Source of the DNA: Fluviibacter sp964498255
Lineage (GTDB): Bacteria > Pseudomonadota > Gammaproteobacteria > Burkholderiales > Rhodocyclaceae
Reading direction: 5' to 3'
Assembly: GCA_964498255.1 (NCBI GenBank)
Contig: CAZCGW010000005.1
Location: forward strand, 62,001 to 126,000
DNA length: 64,000 bases
Positions 43,545 to 52,800 of the stretch are shown here, in pieces. The notes beneath the pieces are model-generated. The model was not told where the DNA came from, did no database searches, and saw nothing but the letters and a program-made list of their open reading frames with translations. Position 1 is the first letter of the stretch. The number at the start of each line of letters is the position of its first letter. The position numbers and the translations under genes were made by a program.

Positions 43545-44543
43545 ATGAGCATCCCACTCTCCCGCTTTCTGATCGAACAACAACGTGAATCCAAAACACT
43601 GGATCCTGATCTTCGCTTGCTGATCGAAGTGGTCGCCCGAGCCTGTAAGGCCATTGCTATTGCCATTGGCAAAGGCAACCTAGGGGATGCAATGGGAACC
43701 GCCGGTACCGACAACGTTCAGGGCGAAGTTCAGAAGAAGCTGGACGTGATTTCGAATGAAATTCTGCTCGACGCCAATGAATGGGGCGGCCACCTTGCCG
43801 CCATGGCATCAGAAGAGATGGATCTACCCTTCTGCATTCCTAACCGCTACCCCAAAGGCGAATACCTACTGGTCTTCGACCCGCTCGATGGTTCCTCGAA
43901 TATCGACGTCAACGTTTCTGTCGGCACGATATTTTCGGTACTGCGTGCGCCTGAAGGCATTGAATGCGCCAATGGCGATGCATTCCTGCAAAAGGGTGCC
44001 ACACAGGTCGCCGCTGGTTATGCCGTCTATGGTCCAAACACCCAACTAGTACTGACCTTCGGTCACGGTGTCCACGTGTTCACTCTGGATCGCGAAGTCG
44101 GCACCTTCCGCTTAACCCAGGAAAACCTCAAGGTTCCTGAAGATACGCGCGAATTTGCCATCAACATGTCAAACCAGCGTCATTGGGAAGAACCCGTTCA
44201 GCGTTATGTCGCCGAACTGCTCGCAGGTAAAGAAGGCCCGCGTGGCGAAGACTTTAATATGCGCTGGGTGGCCTCGATGGTGGCTGATGTCCACCGCATT
44301 CTGTCGCGCGGCGGCATCTTCATGTATCCGATGGACGCCAAAGTCGCCAAACAGGGTGGTAAATTGCGCTTATTGTACGAAGCCAATCCAATGTCCCTGC
44401 TCATTGAACAGGCCGGCGGCGCAGCTACAACAGGTCGCGAACGCATCCTCGACCTACAACCGACCAGCCTGCACCAGCGCGTACCGGTGATTCTGGGCTC
44501 AAAGAATGAGGTTGATCGCGTAACGTCGTATCACGCTCAGTAA
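43545..44543 (+). CDS. fbp: Fructose-1,6-bisphosphatase class I
   Basis: Gluconeogenic enzyme hydrolysing fructose-1,6-bisphosphate. The 332-aa protein has GEVQKKLDVISNEILLD, ASEEMD, the active-site LVFDPLDGSSNIDVNVSVGT and the C-terminal GGKLRLLYEANPMS region. It lies 47 bp after the IMPase-family gene. The spacer to tkt holds a hairpin, the dispersed repeat and a tkt promoter, so tkt is probably a separate unit. Confidence 0.97.
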   Translation: MSIPLSRFLIEQQRESKTLDPDLRLLIEVVARACKAIAIAIGKGNLGDAMGTAGTDNVQGEVQKKLDVISNEILLDANEWGGHLAAMASEEMDLPFCIPNRYPKGEYLLVFDPLDGSSNIDVNVSVGTIFSVLRAPEGIECANGDAFLQKGATQVAAGYAVYGPNTQLVLTFGHGVHVFTLDREVGTFRLTQENLKVPEDTREFAINMSNQRHWEEPVQRYVAELLAGKEGPRGEDFNMRWVASMVADVHRILSRGGIFMYPMDAKVAKQGGKLRLLYEANPMSLLIEQAGGAATTGRERILDLQPTSLHQRVPVILGSKNEVDRVTSYHAQ

Positions 44544-44555
44544 ACCTTGTTAAAG

Positions 44556-44575
44556 CAGCGGGGTACCCGCCGCTG
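44556..44575 (+). terminator. GC-rich hairpin after fbp
   Basis: CAGCGG and CCGCTG form a 6-bp stem (extendable inward with GGTACC) 12 bp after the fbp stop. It lacks a T run, so it may act together with the adjacent dispersed palindrome as an mRNA 3' end. Confidence 0.4.
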
Positions 44576-44587
44576 AGCGGTAGCAGT

Positions 44588-44647
44588 ACACGGGGCAAGC
44601 CCGGCTCTCATAGCGCAAGCGCTCGAAATCGAGCCAAACTTGACCCC
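44588..44647. repeat. Dispersed imperfect palindrome, copy B (REP-like)
   Basis: Second copy of the element at 11473-11531, identical over 54 bp and then differing by one inserted G before the final CCCC. It lies in the 360-bp fbp-tkt spacer, 44 bp after fbp. The same nested arms (GGGGCAAG with CTTGACCCC, GGCTC with GAGCC, AGCGC with GCGCT) can form. Confidence 0.8.
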
Positions 44648-44723
44648 GCATACTGCCTTGAATTTCCTGTGGTTTTTAACTCAACAACCCGAAGCAATTC
44701 CAAGGCGCATCCTGATTCAAAGG

Positions 44724-44825
44724 TTAGCCCGATTTGCGACGTTTTTTGTCGATGAGGGCGCCTTTGATCAGGGTGTGCCTGAACTCTGAGCCGTAACTAA
44801 CCACTCCAAAAGAACTTTCTGGTTT
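44724..44825 (-). other. Short unexplained open frame in the fbp-tkt spacer
   Basis: Between in-frame stops there is a 33-codon minus-strand frame ending in a gene-like way, with HTLIKGALIDKKRRKSG before a TAA. A GTG at 44804 with a GGAG overlapping it could start a 26-residue peptide. I cannot identify it. It may be the 3' remnant of a lost gene or chance. The rest of the spacer (44650-44723) shows nothing recognisable. Confidence 0.2.
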
Positions 44826-44850
44826 TTAGGCCGTATTCAGTCCCCATTCT

Positions 44851-44879
44851 TTGCAGACGCGCCGGTTTTAGCCGATAAT
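44851..44879 (+). promoter_or_regulatory. Sigma-70-type promoter of tkt
   Basis: TTGCAG (44851-44856), a 17-bp spacer, and GATAAT (44874-44879). Transcription would begin near 44886, about 18 nt before the GTG start of tkt, which agrees with that start. Confidence 0.65.
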
Positions 44880-44903
44880 TGCGTCTTTTGCCGGGCTAAC
44901 TTC

Positions 44904-46949
44904 GTGTCTTCCCTGTCTGCTGCCAACACCCCATCCCGTCCTGCCCGCCCAGCACCTGCTGCACCGGCCTATAACGAACTAACGGGTGCGATCCGCGCCC
45001 TGGCCATGGACGCCGTCCAGCAGGCCAACTCCGGCCACCCCGGCATGCCGCTTGGCATGGCCGAAATCGCCGAAGTGCTCTGGCGCCAACACCTTAGTCA
45101 TAACCCGGCCAACCCGGCCTGGCCAAACCGTGACCGCTTCGTGTTGTCTAACGGCCATGGTTCGATGCTCCTCTACGCCCTGCTCCATCTGAGCGGCTAC
45201 GACCTGACCATCGAAGACCTCAAACAATTCCGTCAATTACATAGCCGCACACCGGGGCATCCGGAATATGGCTACACAGCTGGTGTTGAAACCACCACGG
45301 GTCCGCTCGGCCAGGGTATCGCCAACGCCGTGGGCATGGCCATCAACGAAAAACTGCTAGCGGCCGAATTCAACCGCGACGGCCACACCATCGTCGATCA
45401 CCACACCTACGCGTTTATGGGCGATGGTTGCCTCATGGAAGGCGTATCGCACGAAGCCTGCTCACTGGCCGGTACGTTGGGCCTGGGCAAGCTGATCGCC
45501 TTCTGGGACGACAACGGCATCTCCATCGACGGCCAGGTTGAAGGCTGGTTTACCGACGATACGCCGGGCCGCTTTGCCGCCTACGGCTGGCAGGTGATCC
45601 CCAACGTCAATGGCCATGATGCCGCTGCACTCGATGCCGCCATCAAAGCAGCCAAAGCCGACACCGCGCATCCAACACTCATCTGCTGCCGTACCGCAAT
45701 TGGCATGGGTTCGCCCAACAAAGCCAACAGCGCAGACGTGCATGGCGCCCCACTGGGTGCCGACGAAATCGCCGCAACACGCGCCGCGATTGGTTGGACG
45801 CACGCCGCATTTGAAATCCCGGCTAACGTTTACGCCGCCTGGAACGCCCGCGCTGCTGGCGCTGAACGCGAAGCCAGCTGGAACAACGTATTCGCCTCTT
45901 ACAGCAAAGTATTCCCGGCCGAGGCCGCCGAGTTCACCCGTCGTCTGTCGGGCGCACTGCCAGCCAACTGGTCGAGAACTTCACAAGACTTCATCGCCGC
46001 CACACAAGCCAAGGCCGAAACCGTTGCCACGCGTAAAGCCTCGCAACTGGCCATTGAAGCACTCGCGCCGAATCTGCCGGAATTGCTGGGCGGCTCAGCC
46101 GATCTAGCTGGTTCTAATCTGACCTGGTGGAAGGGCGCCAAGGGCGTTACTGCCAGCGATGGTGGTAACTATCTGTTCTACGGTGTACGTGAGTTCGGCA
46201 TGACCGCCATTGCCAACGGCATCGCCCTGGCCGGTGGCTTCATTCCCTACACCGCCACCTTTATGGTGTTCTCGGATTACGCCCGTAACGCCATCCGCAT
46301 GGCCGCACTGATGAAAGTACGTCAGATCATGGTCTACACCCACGACTCTATTGGTCTGGGTGAGGATGGTCCGACCCACCAACCGGTGGAACATGCAGCT
46401 TCGCTACGCATCATTCCTAATCTGGATGTCTGGCGCCCGGCCGATGCCACAGAAACGGCCGTTGCCTGGGTCAAGGGTCTTGAAAACGCCAGCGGCCCAA
46501 CAGCCCTATTGCTGTCGCGCCAGAACCTACCACCGGTTGCTAACAAAACCGCTGCCGCAGACGTTGCGCGTGGTGGTTATGTCATTGCGCCCGTCGCTAA
46601 CGCCAAGGCTGTGCTGATTGCCACCGGCTCTGAAGTCAAGCTAGCGCTCGACGCACAAGCCGCACTGGCCGAAGCCGGTGTTGCCGTAAACGTGGTGTCG
46701 ATGCCTTCGACCACCACCTTCGACAAGCAAGACAAAGCCTGGCGCGACCAGGTGCTGCCGGCCAGTTTGCCACGCGTTGCGATTGAAGCTGGCCACCCGG
46801 ACGGTTGGTACAAGTACGTCGGTCTGGATGGTGCAGTGATTGGCCTCGCCCGCTTTGGCGAATCGGCACCGGCTGGTCTGCTCTTCAAAGAATTCGGCTT
46901 TACCGTCGAAAACATCGTTAACACCGTTCGCGGTGTGCTCTCAAACTAA
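44904..46949 (+). CDS. tkt: Transketolase
   Basis: THDP enzyme moving two-carbon units between sugar phosphates. The 681-aa protein has the N-terminal AIRALAMDAVQQANSGHPG, the THDP motif GDGCLMEGVSHEA...DDN, and the C-terminal domain with THDSIGLGEDGPTHQP. The start is a GTG at 44904; no ATG occurs in frame until residue 34, inside the conserved N-terminus, and the predicted promoter is just upstream. An Ala/Pro-rich 20-residue extension precedes the conserved domain. gap follows 36 bp downstream, so tkt heads the tkt-gap-pgk-pyk-fba-purC run. Confidence 0.96.
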   Translation: MSSLSAANTPSRPARPAPAAPAYNELTGAIRALAMDAVQQANSGHPGMPLGMAEIAEVLWRQHLSHNPANPAWPNRDRFVLSNGHGSMLLYALLHLSGYDLTIEDLKQFRQLHSRTPGHPEYGYTAGVETTTGPLGQGIANAVGMAINEKLLAAEFNRDGHTIVDHHTYAFMGDGCLMEGVSHEACSLAGTLGLGKLIAFWDDNGISIDGQVEGWFTDDTPGRFAAYGWQVIPNVNGHDAAALDAAIKAAKADTAHPTLICCRTAIGMGSPNKANSADVHGAPLGADEIAATRAAIGWTHAAFEIPANVYAAWNARAAGAEREASWNNVFASYSKVFPAEAAEFTRRLSGALPANWSRTSQDFIAATQAKAETVATRKASQLAIEALAPNLPELLGGSADLAGSNLTWWKGAKGVTASDGGNYLFYGVREFGMTAIANGIALAGGFIPYTATFMVFSDYARNAIRMAALMKVRQIMVYTHDSIGLGEDGPTHQPVEHAASLRIIPNLDVWRPADATETAVAWVKGLENASGPTALLLSRQNLPPVANKTAAADVARGGYVIAPVANAKAVLIATGSEVKLALDAQAALAEAGVAVNVVSMPSTTTFDKQDKAWRDQVLPASLPRVAIEAGHPDGWYKYVGLDGAVIGLARFGESAPAGLLFKEFGFTVENIVNTVRGVLSN

Positions 46950-46985
46950 TCTGCAGTCTCACATTTAAATACACGGAGATTTACC

Positions 46986-48014
46986 ATGGCTATTAATGTC
47001 GCTATCAACGGTTTCGGTCGTATCGGTCGCTGCACCCTACGCGCAATCTATGAGCTGGGCCTGCAGAACGAGTTCAACCTGGTCGCTATTAATGCATCAG
47101 GTGACCTGAAGACCAATGCCCACCTGCTGAAGTACGACACCACGCATGGCCGCTTCCGTACCTCGGTAGAAACCGAAGGTGAAGACTGCATCATCATCGA
47201 CGGCAAGAAGATTGCCTTCTACTCGACCAAAGACCCTAAGGCCATCAACTGGGCTGACCACAAAGTCGATATGGTGCTGGAATGTACCGGTGCCTACACG
47301 TCGAAGGCCAAGGCTCAAGCCCTGCTGGAGCAAGGCGCCAAGCGCGTGCTGATCTCGGCACCCGGCGGTGACGATGTGGATGCGACGGTTGTGTTCGGCG
47401 TGAATACAGAAGTACTGAAAGGCGACATGACCGTTGTGTCGAACGCCTCATGCACCACGAACTGTCTGGCACCAGTTGCCAAGATTCTGTCGGACAACGT
47501 TGGCATCAAGTCTGGTCTGATGACTACGGTTCACGCTTACACCAACGACCAGGTTACCGTCGATGTCCGTCACAAGGATCTGCGTCGCGCCCGTGCTGCT
47601 GCTCAGAACATCATCCCGACTAAAACCGGTGCCGCCGCTGCTGTCGGCCTGGTGCTGCCACAATTGAAAGGCAAGTTCGATGGTTTCGCCCTGCGCGTAC
47701 CAACCATCAACGTGTCGCTGGTTGACCTGACCTTCACCACCGATCGTCCAACCACCAAGGACGAAATCAACAGCCTGATGACGGCCGCTGCAAATGGCCC
47801 GATGAAGAATGTGCTGGCCGTGAACAACGATCCGCTGGTTTCGTCTGACTTCAACCATGACCCACACTCCTCGACCTTCGACGCCACACAAACCCGTGTG
47901 ATTCAAGCCGAAGATGGTTCGACACTGGTTAAGGTTCTGGCCTGGTACGACAACGAGTGGGGTTACAGCTGCCGCATGCTGGACACCGCCCGCGCCTGGG
48001 TTAATGCAAAATAA
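46986..48014 (+). CDS. gap: Type I glyceraldehyde-3-phosphate dehydrogenase
   Basis: Oxidises glyceraldehyde-3-phosphate to 1,3-bisphosphoglycerate. The 342-aa protein has the Rossmann start INGFGRIGRCTLRA, catalytic cysteine C156 in SNASCTTNCLAP, catalytic histidine H183 (TVHAYTNDQ) and WYDNEWGYSCRM. After the second beta strand it reads AINASGD, without the aspartate at the usual position of NAD-specific enzymes (INDL), so dual NAD/NADP use is possible. ACGGAGA precedes the ATG. An Epd-type (erythrose-4-phosphate) activity is less likely given pgk next door. Confidence 0.95.
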   Translation: MAINVAINGFGRIGRCTLRAIYELGLQNEFNLVAINASGDLKTNAHLLKYDTTHGRFRTSVETEGEDCIIIDGKKIAFYSTKDPKAINWADHKVDMVLECTGAYTSKAKAQALLEQGAKRVLISAPGGDDVDATVVFGVNTEVLKGDMTVVSNASCTTNCLAPVAKILSDNVGIKSGLMTTVHAYTNDQVTVDVRHKDLRRARAAAQNIIPTKTGAAAAVGLVLPQLKGKFDGFALRVPTINVSLVDLTFTTDRPTTKDEINSLMTAAANGPMKNVLAVNNDPLVSSDFNHDPHSSTFDATQTRVIQAEDGSTLVKVLAWYDNEWGYSCRMLDTARAWVNAK

Positions 48015-48048
48015 TTGCCAGTAATCACCGTTACCACGGAGCCTGATC

Positions 48049-49233
48049 ATGAATGTTAAAAAGCTGACCGATGTCGACGTAAGCGGCAAGCGCGTTTTCA
48101 TCCGTGCCGACCTCAACGTCCCACAAGACGATGCCGGTAACATCACCGAAGACACCCGTATCCGCGCATCGATCCCGTCGATCAAGTACTGCCTGGATAA
48201 TGGTGCCGCCGTGATGGTGACCTCGCACCTCGGTCGTCCGACCGAAGGCGAAGTTAAAGCCGACGATACCCTGATGCCGGTTGCCGTGCGTCTGGGTCAG
48301 CTGCTTAACAAACCTGTACGTCTCATCCAGAACTGGGTGGATGGCGGTTTTGAAGTCAAACCAGGCGAAGTGGTGCTGCTGGAAAACTGTCGCTGCAATA
48401 AAGGCGAAAAGAAAGACAACGAAGAGCTGGCTCAGAAAATGGCCAAGCTGTGCGATGTCTACGTCAACGATGCCTTCGGTACTGCACACCGCGCTGAAGC
48501 CACCACGCACGGCATCGCCCGCTTTGCCCCGGTCGCCTGCGCCGGCATGCTGATGGGCGGTGAAATTGACGCCCTGGCCAAAGCCATCGAAAACCCGGCT
48601 CGTCCACTGGTTGCCATCGTTGGTGGCGCCAAAGTGTCGTCTAAGCTAGTGATTCTCAAATCGCTGGCCGAAAAAGTCGACCAACTGATCGTGGGTGGGG
48701 GTATCGCCAATACCTTCCTGTTGGCTTCAGGCCATCGCATCGGTGAATCGCTGGCTGAACCGGAACTGGTTAAAGAAGCCCAAGCCATCATGGACATGAT
48801 GAAGGCCCGTGGCGCCGAAGTGCCACTGCCGGTGGATGTAGTGGTGGCCGATGAGGTCTCCGCACTGGCTCGTGCCAACAAAATCCCTGTGGATGAAGTG
48901 GCTGCACACGACCGTATTCTGGATGTCGGCCCTAAAACAGCTGCCCGCCTATCGGACATCATCGCCCACGCCGGCACCATCATCTGGAATGGCCCTGTTG
49001 GCGTTTTCGAGCATGATCAATTTGCCGGCGGCACGAAGATGATGTCTTCGGCCATTGCTCACTCGGACGCATTCTCGATTGCTGGCGGTGGCGACACCCT
49101 AGCCGCGATTGCCAAGTTCAAGATCGCCGATGATGTTGGTTACATTTCCACCGGTGGCGGTGCTTTCCTGGAATTCCTGGAAGGAAAAACCCTGCCAGCG
49201 ATTGAAGCCCTCGAAGCACGCGCCAACGGCTAA
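48049..49233 (+). CDS. pgk: Phosphoglycerate kinase
   Basis: Transfers phosphate from 1,3-bisphosphoglycerate to ADP. The 394-aa protein has the N-terminal substrate site RVFIRADLNVPQDD, the TSHLGRP motif, AIVGGAKVSSKLVIL at the hinge region, and the nucleotide-binding GGGDTLAAIAKF. The gene is 34 bp after gap and 12 bp before pyk and is translated at a good CACGGAG site. Confidence 0.98.
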   Translation: MNVKKLTDVDVSGKRVFIRADLNVPQDDAGNITEDTRIRASIPSIKYCLDNGAAVMVTSHLGRPTEGEVKADDTLMPVAVRLGQLLNKPVRLIQNWVDGGFEVKPGEVVLLENCRCNKGEKKDNEELAQKMAKLCDVYVNDAFGTAHRAEATTHGIARFAPVACAGMLMGGEIDALAKAIENPARPLVAIVGGAKVSSKLVILKSLAEKVDQLIVGGGIANTFLLASGHRIGESLAEPELVKEAQAIMDMMKARGAEVPLPVDVVVADEVSALARANKIPVDEVAAHDRILDVGPKTAARLSDIIAHAGTIIWNGPVGVFEHDQFAGGTKMMSSAIAHSDAFSIAGGGDTLAAIAKFKIADDVGYISTGGGAFLEFLEGKTLPAIEALEARANG

Positions 49234-49245
49234 TCAGGAACCCTT

Positions 49246-50691
49246 ATGCTCCGCAGCACAAAGATCGTCGCCACCCTCGGCCCCTCCAGCTCATCGCCGG
49301 AGGCGCTGGGTGCGCTAATCGCTGCGGGCGTAGATGTGGTTCGCCTCAACTTCAGTCATGGCACGCCTGATGATCACCGTGCCCGCGCGAAACTCGTGCG
49401 CGAACTGGCGCAGCAACACCGCCGCCCGATCGGCATCCTGGTCGATCTGCAAGGACCAAAAATCCGCGTCGGCAAATTCGCCGATGGCAAAATCACCCTA
49501 ACCAAGGGTGCTGACTTCATCCTGGATGCTGCCTGCAAGCTAGGCAATCAGGAACGCGTCGGCCTGGACTACCCGGAATTGCCGAATGATGTACACGCCG
49601 GCGATGTACTGCTACTCGATGACGGCCGCGTCGTACTGAATGTCACAGCGGTTAACGGCCCGGAGATTCACACCAAGGTTCATGTGGGTGGCCCCCTGTC
49701 CAACAACAAGGGCATCAACCGTAAAGGCGGCGGCCTCTCGGCACCAGCACTGACCGATAAAGACAAGGCCGACATGATCACGGCGGCCGAGATCAACGCC
49801 GACTTTCTGGCCATCTCTTTCCCGCGTGAAGCCGCTGACATCCATCTGTCGCGCGACCTCATGAAAAAGGCGAGTGGCAAGTCACTCATCATCGCCAAGA
49901 TCGAACGTACCGAGGCTATTGAAAACCTCGCAGAAATCCTTGAAGCCTCAGACGGCATCATGGTTGCCCGCGGTGACCTGGGTGTCGAAGTTGGCGATGC
50001 GGCTGTGCCCTCACTACAGAAACGCATGATCCGCATGGCCCGTGAGATGAATAAGCTCGCGATTACTGCCACGCAGATGATGGAATCGATGATCAGTTCA
50101 CCGATTCCTACCCGCGCCGAAGTTTCAGACGTTGCTAATGCCGTACTAGACGGCACCGATGCGGTGATGCTTTCAGCCGAAACGGCCAGCGGCCAGTATC
50201 CGATAGAGACAGTAGAAGCTATGTCGCGCATCTGCCTGGAAGCCGAACGAACCTATCCGGTAATGCTGGAAAGCGAATTCCTTGATCGCGTATTTACACG
50301 CGTCGACCAGTCGATCGCCATGGCCGCCATCTGGACAGCGCATCACCTCAAGGTTAAAGCCATTGCGGCACTCACCGAATCCGGCTCGACTGCCTTGTGG
50401 ATGAGTCGCCTGAATTGCGGCGTGCCCATCTTTGCCCTAACTCCGGACGAAAGTTCGCGTAATCGTATGACGCTCTTCCGCGACGTCTACCCGATGCTCA
50501 TGCCACGAAGCCAACCAGACCGTGACATGATGCTGGCCGATGCCGAAACAGTGCTTATCGACCAGGGCGCCGTAGAACGCGGTGATCTGGTGGTGATGAC
50601 GATTGGCGAACCCATCGGCACACCCGGCGGCACCAACACCTTAAAGATTGTTCATGTCGGGGACCACGCCACCCCCGATCTTACTGGCTAA
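49246..50691 (+). CDS. pyk: Pyruvate kinase
   Basis: Makes pyruvate and ATP from phosphoenolpyruvate. The 481-aa protein has TKIVATLGPSSSS at the start, the LVDLQGPKIRVG loop, the catalytic IAKIERTEAIENL and MVARGDLGVE motifs, and TATQMMESM and DGTDAVMLSAETASG. Its C-terminal domain is complete. It probably supplies the pyruvate used by the aceEF-lpd complex encoded about 12 kb upstream. Confidence 0.97.
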   Translation: MLRSTKIVATLGPSSSSPEALGALIAAGVDVVRLNFSHGTPDDHRARAKLVRELAQQHRRPIGILVDLQGPKIRVGKFADGKITLTKGADFILDAACKLGNQERVGLDYPELPNDVHAGDVLLLDDGRVVLNVTAVNGPEIHTKVHVGGPLSNNKGINRKGGGLSAPALTDKDKADMITAAEINADFLAISFPREAADIHLSRDLMKKASGKSLIIAKIERTEAIENLAEILEASDGIMVARGDLGVEVGDAAVPSLQKRMIRMAREMNKLAITATQMMESMISSPIPTRAEVSDVANAVLDGTDAVMLSAETASGQYPIETVEAMSRICLEAERTYPVMLESEFLDRVFTRVDQSIAMAAIWTAHHLKVKAIAALTESGSTALWMSRLNCGVPIFALTPDESSRNRMTLFRDVYPMLMPRSQPDRDMMLADAETVLIDQGAVERGDLVVMTIGEPIGTPGGTNTLKIVHVGDHATPDLTG

Positions 50692-50734
50692 GTTTTTCAA
50701 TTCCCTGACCGGCACCCTTTTTCCGGAGTAAACC

Positions 50735-51799
50735 ATGTCTCTCGTTTCCCTGCGCCAACTGCTCGACCACTCCGCCGAAAACAACTACGGCCTGCCTGCG
50801 TTCAACGTTAACAACATGGAGCAGGTCTGGGCCATTATGGAAGGCGCTAACAAGCTGAATGCGCCCGTCATCATGCAAGCCTCGGCTGGCGCCCGTAAAT
50901 ATGCCGGCGAGCCATTCCTGCGTCATCAGATCCTGGCCGCGCTCGAAGCTTACCCGCACATTCCTGTCGTCATGCACCAGGACCACGGTCAAAGTCCCGC
51001 CGTCTGTATGGGCGCTATTCGCTCAGGCTTTTCATCGGTCATGATGGATGGCTCACTGATGGAAGACGGCAAAACTGTTGCCTCGTTTGATTACAACGTT
51101 GAAACTACCCGCAAAGTAGTCGAGCTGTCGCACAGCATTGGCGTCTCGGTAGAAGGCGAACTGGGCGTGCTCGGCTCGCTAGAAACCATGACTGGCGATA
51201 AAGAAGACGGCCATGGTGCGGAAGGCAAGATGACCATGGAACAGCTGCTGACCGACCCGGATCAGGCTGCTGAATTCGTTAAGGCCACCCAATGTGATGC
51301 CCTGGCGATCGCCATCGGTACCAGCCACGGCGCCTACAAGTTCACCAAAAAGCCTACCGGAGACATCCTGGCTATCTGGCGCATCAAAGAAATCCACGCC
51401 CGTATCCCGAACACCCACCTGGTGATGCATGGTTCATCTTCCGTCCCGCAAGAACTGCTGGCTGAAATCCGCGAATTCGGCGGTGACATGAAAGAAACCT
51501 ACGGCGTACCGGTTGAAGAAATTCAGGAAGCCATCAAGCACGGTGTCCGCAAGATCAACATCGATACCGATATCCGCCTGGCCATGACCGGTGCGATCCG
51601 TCGTTATATGTTCGAAAACCCCAGCAAGTTCGACCCGCGTGACTATCTCAAGCCAGCGCGCGAAGCGGCTAAAAAGGTGTGCGAAGCCCGCTTCGAAGCG
51701 TTTGGTTGTGCCGGTCAGGCCAGCAAGATCAAGCCGATTCCACTGGATGTGATGGCACTGCACTATGCCGAAGGCAAACTGAACCAAGTCGTCCGTTAA
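50735..51799 (+). CDS. fba: Class II fructose-1,6-bisphosphate aldolase
   Basis: Zinc-dependent aldolase of glycolysis and gluconeogenesis. The 354-aa protein shows the class II zinc site with MHQDHGQSP (about 82-91), the VEGELGVLGSLE loop and AIGTSHGAYKF, and VMHGSSSVPQ. Its length and GVRKINIDTDIR ending are those of the subtype sometimes called Calvin-cycle FBA; the label does not imply carbon fixation here. CCGGAGTAAACC precedes the ATG. Confidence 0.97.
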   Translation: MSLVSLRQLLDHSAENNYGLPAFNVNNMEQVWAIMEGANKLNAPVIMQASAGARKYAGEPFLRHQILAALEAYPHIPVVMHQDHGQSPAVCMGAIRSGFSSVMMDGSLMEDGKTVASFDYNVETTRKVVELSHSIGVSVEGELGVLGSLETMTGDKEDGHGAEGKMTMEQLLTDPDQAAEFVKATQCDALAIAIGTSHGAYKFTKKPTGDILAIWRIKEIHARIPNTHLVMHGSSSVPQELLAEIREFGGDMKETYGVPVEEIQEAIKHGVRKINIDTDIRLAMTGAIRRYMFENPSKFDPRDYLKPAREAAKKVCEARFEAFGCAGQASKIKPIPLDVMALHYAEGKLNQVVR

Positions 51800-51817
51800 T
51801 CTTTTCCGGTACTCCCC

Positions 51818-52756
51818 ATGTCTCAAGCGCTATTCGAATCGACCATTACCAGCCTGCCCCTGATTGCCAAGGGTAAAGTGCGCGACATCTACGCCGTCGG
51901 CGATGACAAACTGCTCGTTGTCAGCAGTGATCGCCTGTCGGCGTTTGATGTGATCCTGCCGGATCCGATTCCGGGCAAGGGCAAGGTACTCACACAAACC
52001 GCCAGCTTCTGGTTCAAGAAGCTGGCCGACATCGTGGCAACCCATAGCACCGATATCGATCCTGAGACAGTCGTTGCCGAAAATGAACGCGCACAGGTAC
52101 GTAACCGCGCAGTTGTCGTAAAGCGTCTGCGCCCCCTGCCGATTGAAGCCGTTGTCCGTGGTTACATCATTGGCTCAGGCTGGAAGGACTACCAAGACAC
52201 CGGCGCCGTTTGCGGTATCAAGCTGCCTGCGGGTCTGCAGCAAGCCGATAAGCTGCCGCAGCTGATTTTCACGCCAGCCACCAAAGCCGCTGTCGGCGAT
52301 CACGACGAAAACATCTCTTTTGAGCAAGCGCAGGCGCATTGCGATAAAGAACTGAACCCCCTGCTCCAGGGCACGGGAAAAACGGGCTCGAAGCTAGTCA
52401 CGGAAGCTCGTGACGCCGCATTTGCCCTGTATCAGGCTGCCGCCGACTACGCTGCCACCAAGGGCATCATCATCGCTGACACCAAGTTCGAATTCGGTAT
52501 CGACGACAAAGGCACGCTGCACCTGATCGACGAGATCCTAACGCCAGACTCATCACGCTTCTGGCCGGCCGACGCCTGGAAGCCGGGCAGCAACCCGCCT
52601 TCTTACGACAAACAGTACGTCCGTGATTATTTAGAGACGCTGGACTGGAATAAAAAAGCACCCGGCCCCACATTGCCACAAGAGGTGATTGAACAAACGG
52701 CTGCCAAGTACCACGAAGCCTTTGAGAAACTCACCGGACAGAAAGTGACCGAGTAA
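51818..52756 (+). CDS. purC: Phosphoribosylaminoimidazole-succinocarboxamide synthase PurC
   Basis: Ligates aspartate to CAIR, the step after PurE. The 312-aa protein is the long form: GKVRDIYAVGDDKLLVVSSD at the start, AFDVILPDPIPGKG, RNRAVVVKRLRPLPIEAVVRGYI as a continuous core region, and IADTKFEFGID with the ILTPDSSRFW metal site. It follows fba by 18 bp. Co-location of purC with the pgk-pyk-fba run is a common betaproteobacterial order. Confidence 0.97.
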   Translation: MSQALFESTITSLPLIAKGKVRDIYAVGDDKLLVVSSDRLSAFDVILPDPIPGKGKVLTQTASFWFKKLADIVATHSTDIDPETVVAENERAQVRNRAVVVKRLRPLPIEAVVRGYIIGSGWKDYQDTGAVCGIKLPAGLQQADKLPQLIFTPATKAAVGDHDENISFEQAQAHCDKELNPLLQGTGKTGSKLVTEARDAAFALYQAAADYAATKGIIIADTKFEFGIDDKGTLHLIDEILTPDSSRFWPADAWKPGSNPPSYDKQYVRDYLETLDWNKKAPGPTLPQEVIEQTAAKYHEAFEKLTGQKVTE

Positions 52757-52800
52757 TTTCTCCGGAAACAATTAACAAAAGCAACACAGGAAGCCCCGAC

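Noticed and set aside
47448..48185. 245-codon minus-strand frame across the gap-pgk junction
   Set aside because: Antisense to two well-supported genes and crosses their boundary; a by-product of strong codon bias.
43545..51799. Calvin-cycle (cbb) operon
   Set aside because: fbp, tkt, gap, pgk and fba are present, but no phosphoribulokinase, Rubisco or CbbR gene is in the window, and pyk and purC in the run indicate ordinary central metabolism.
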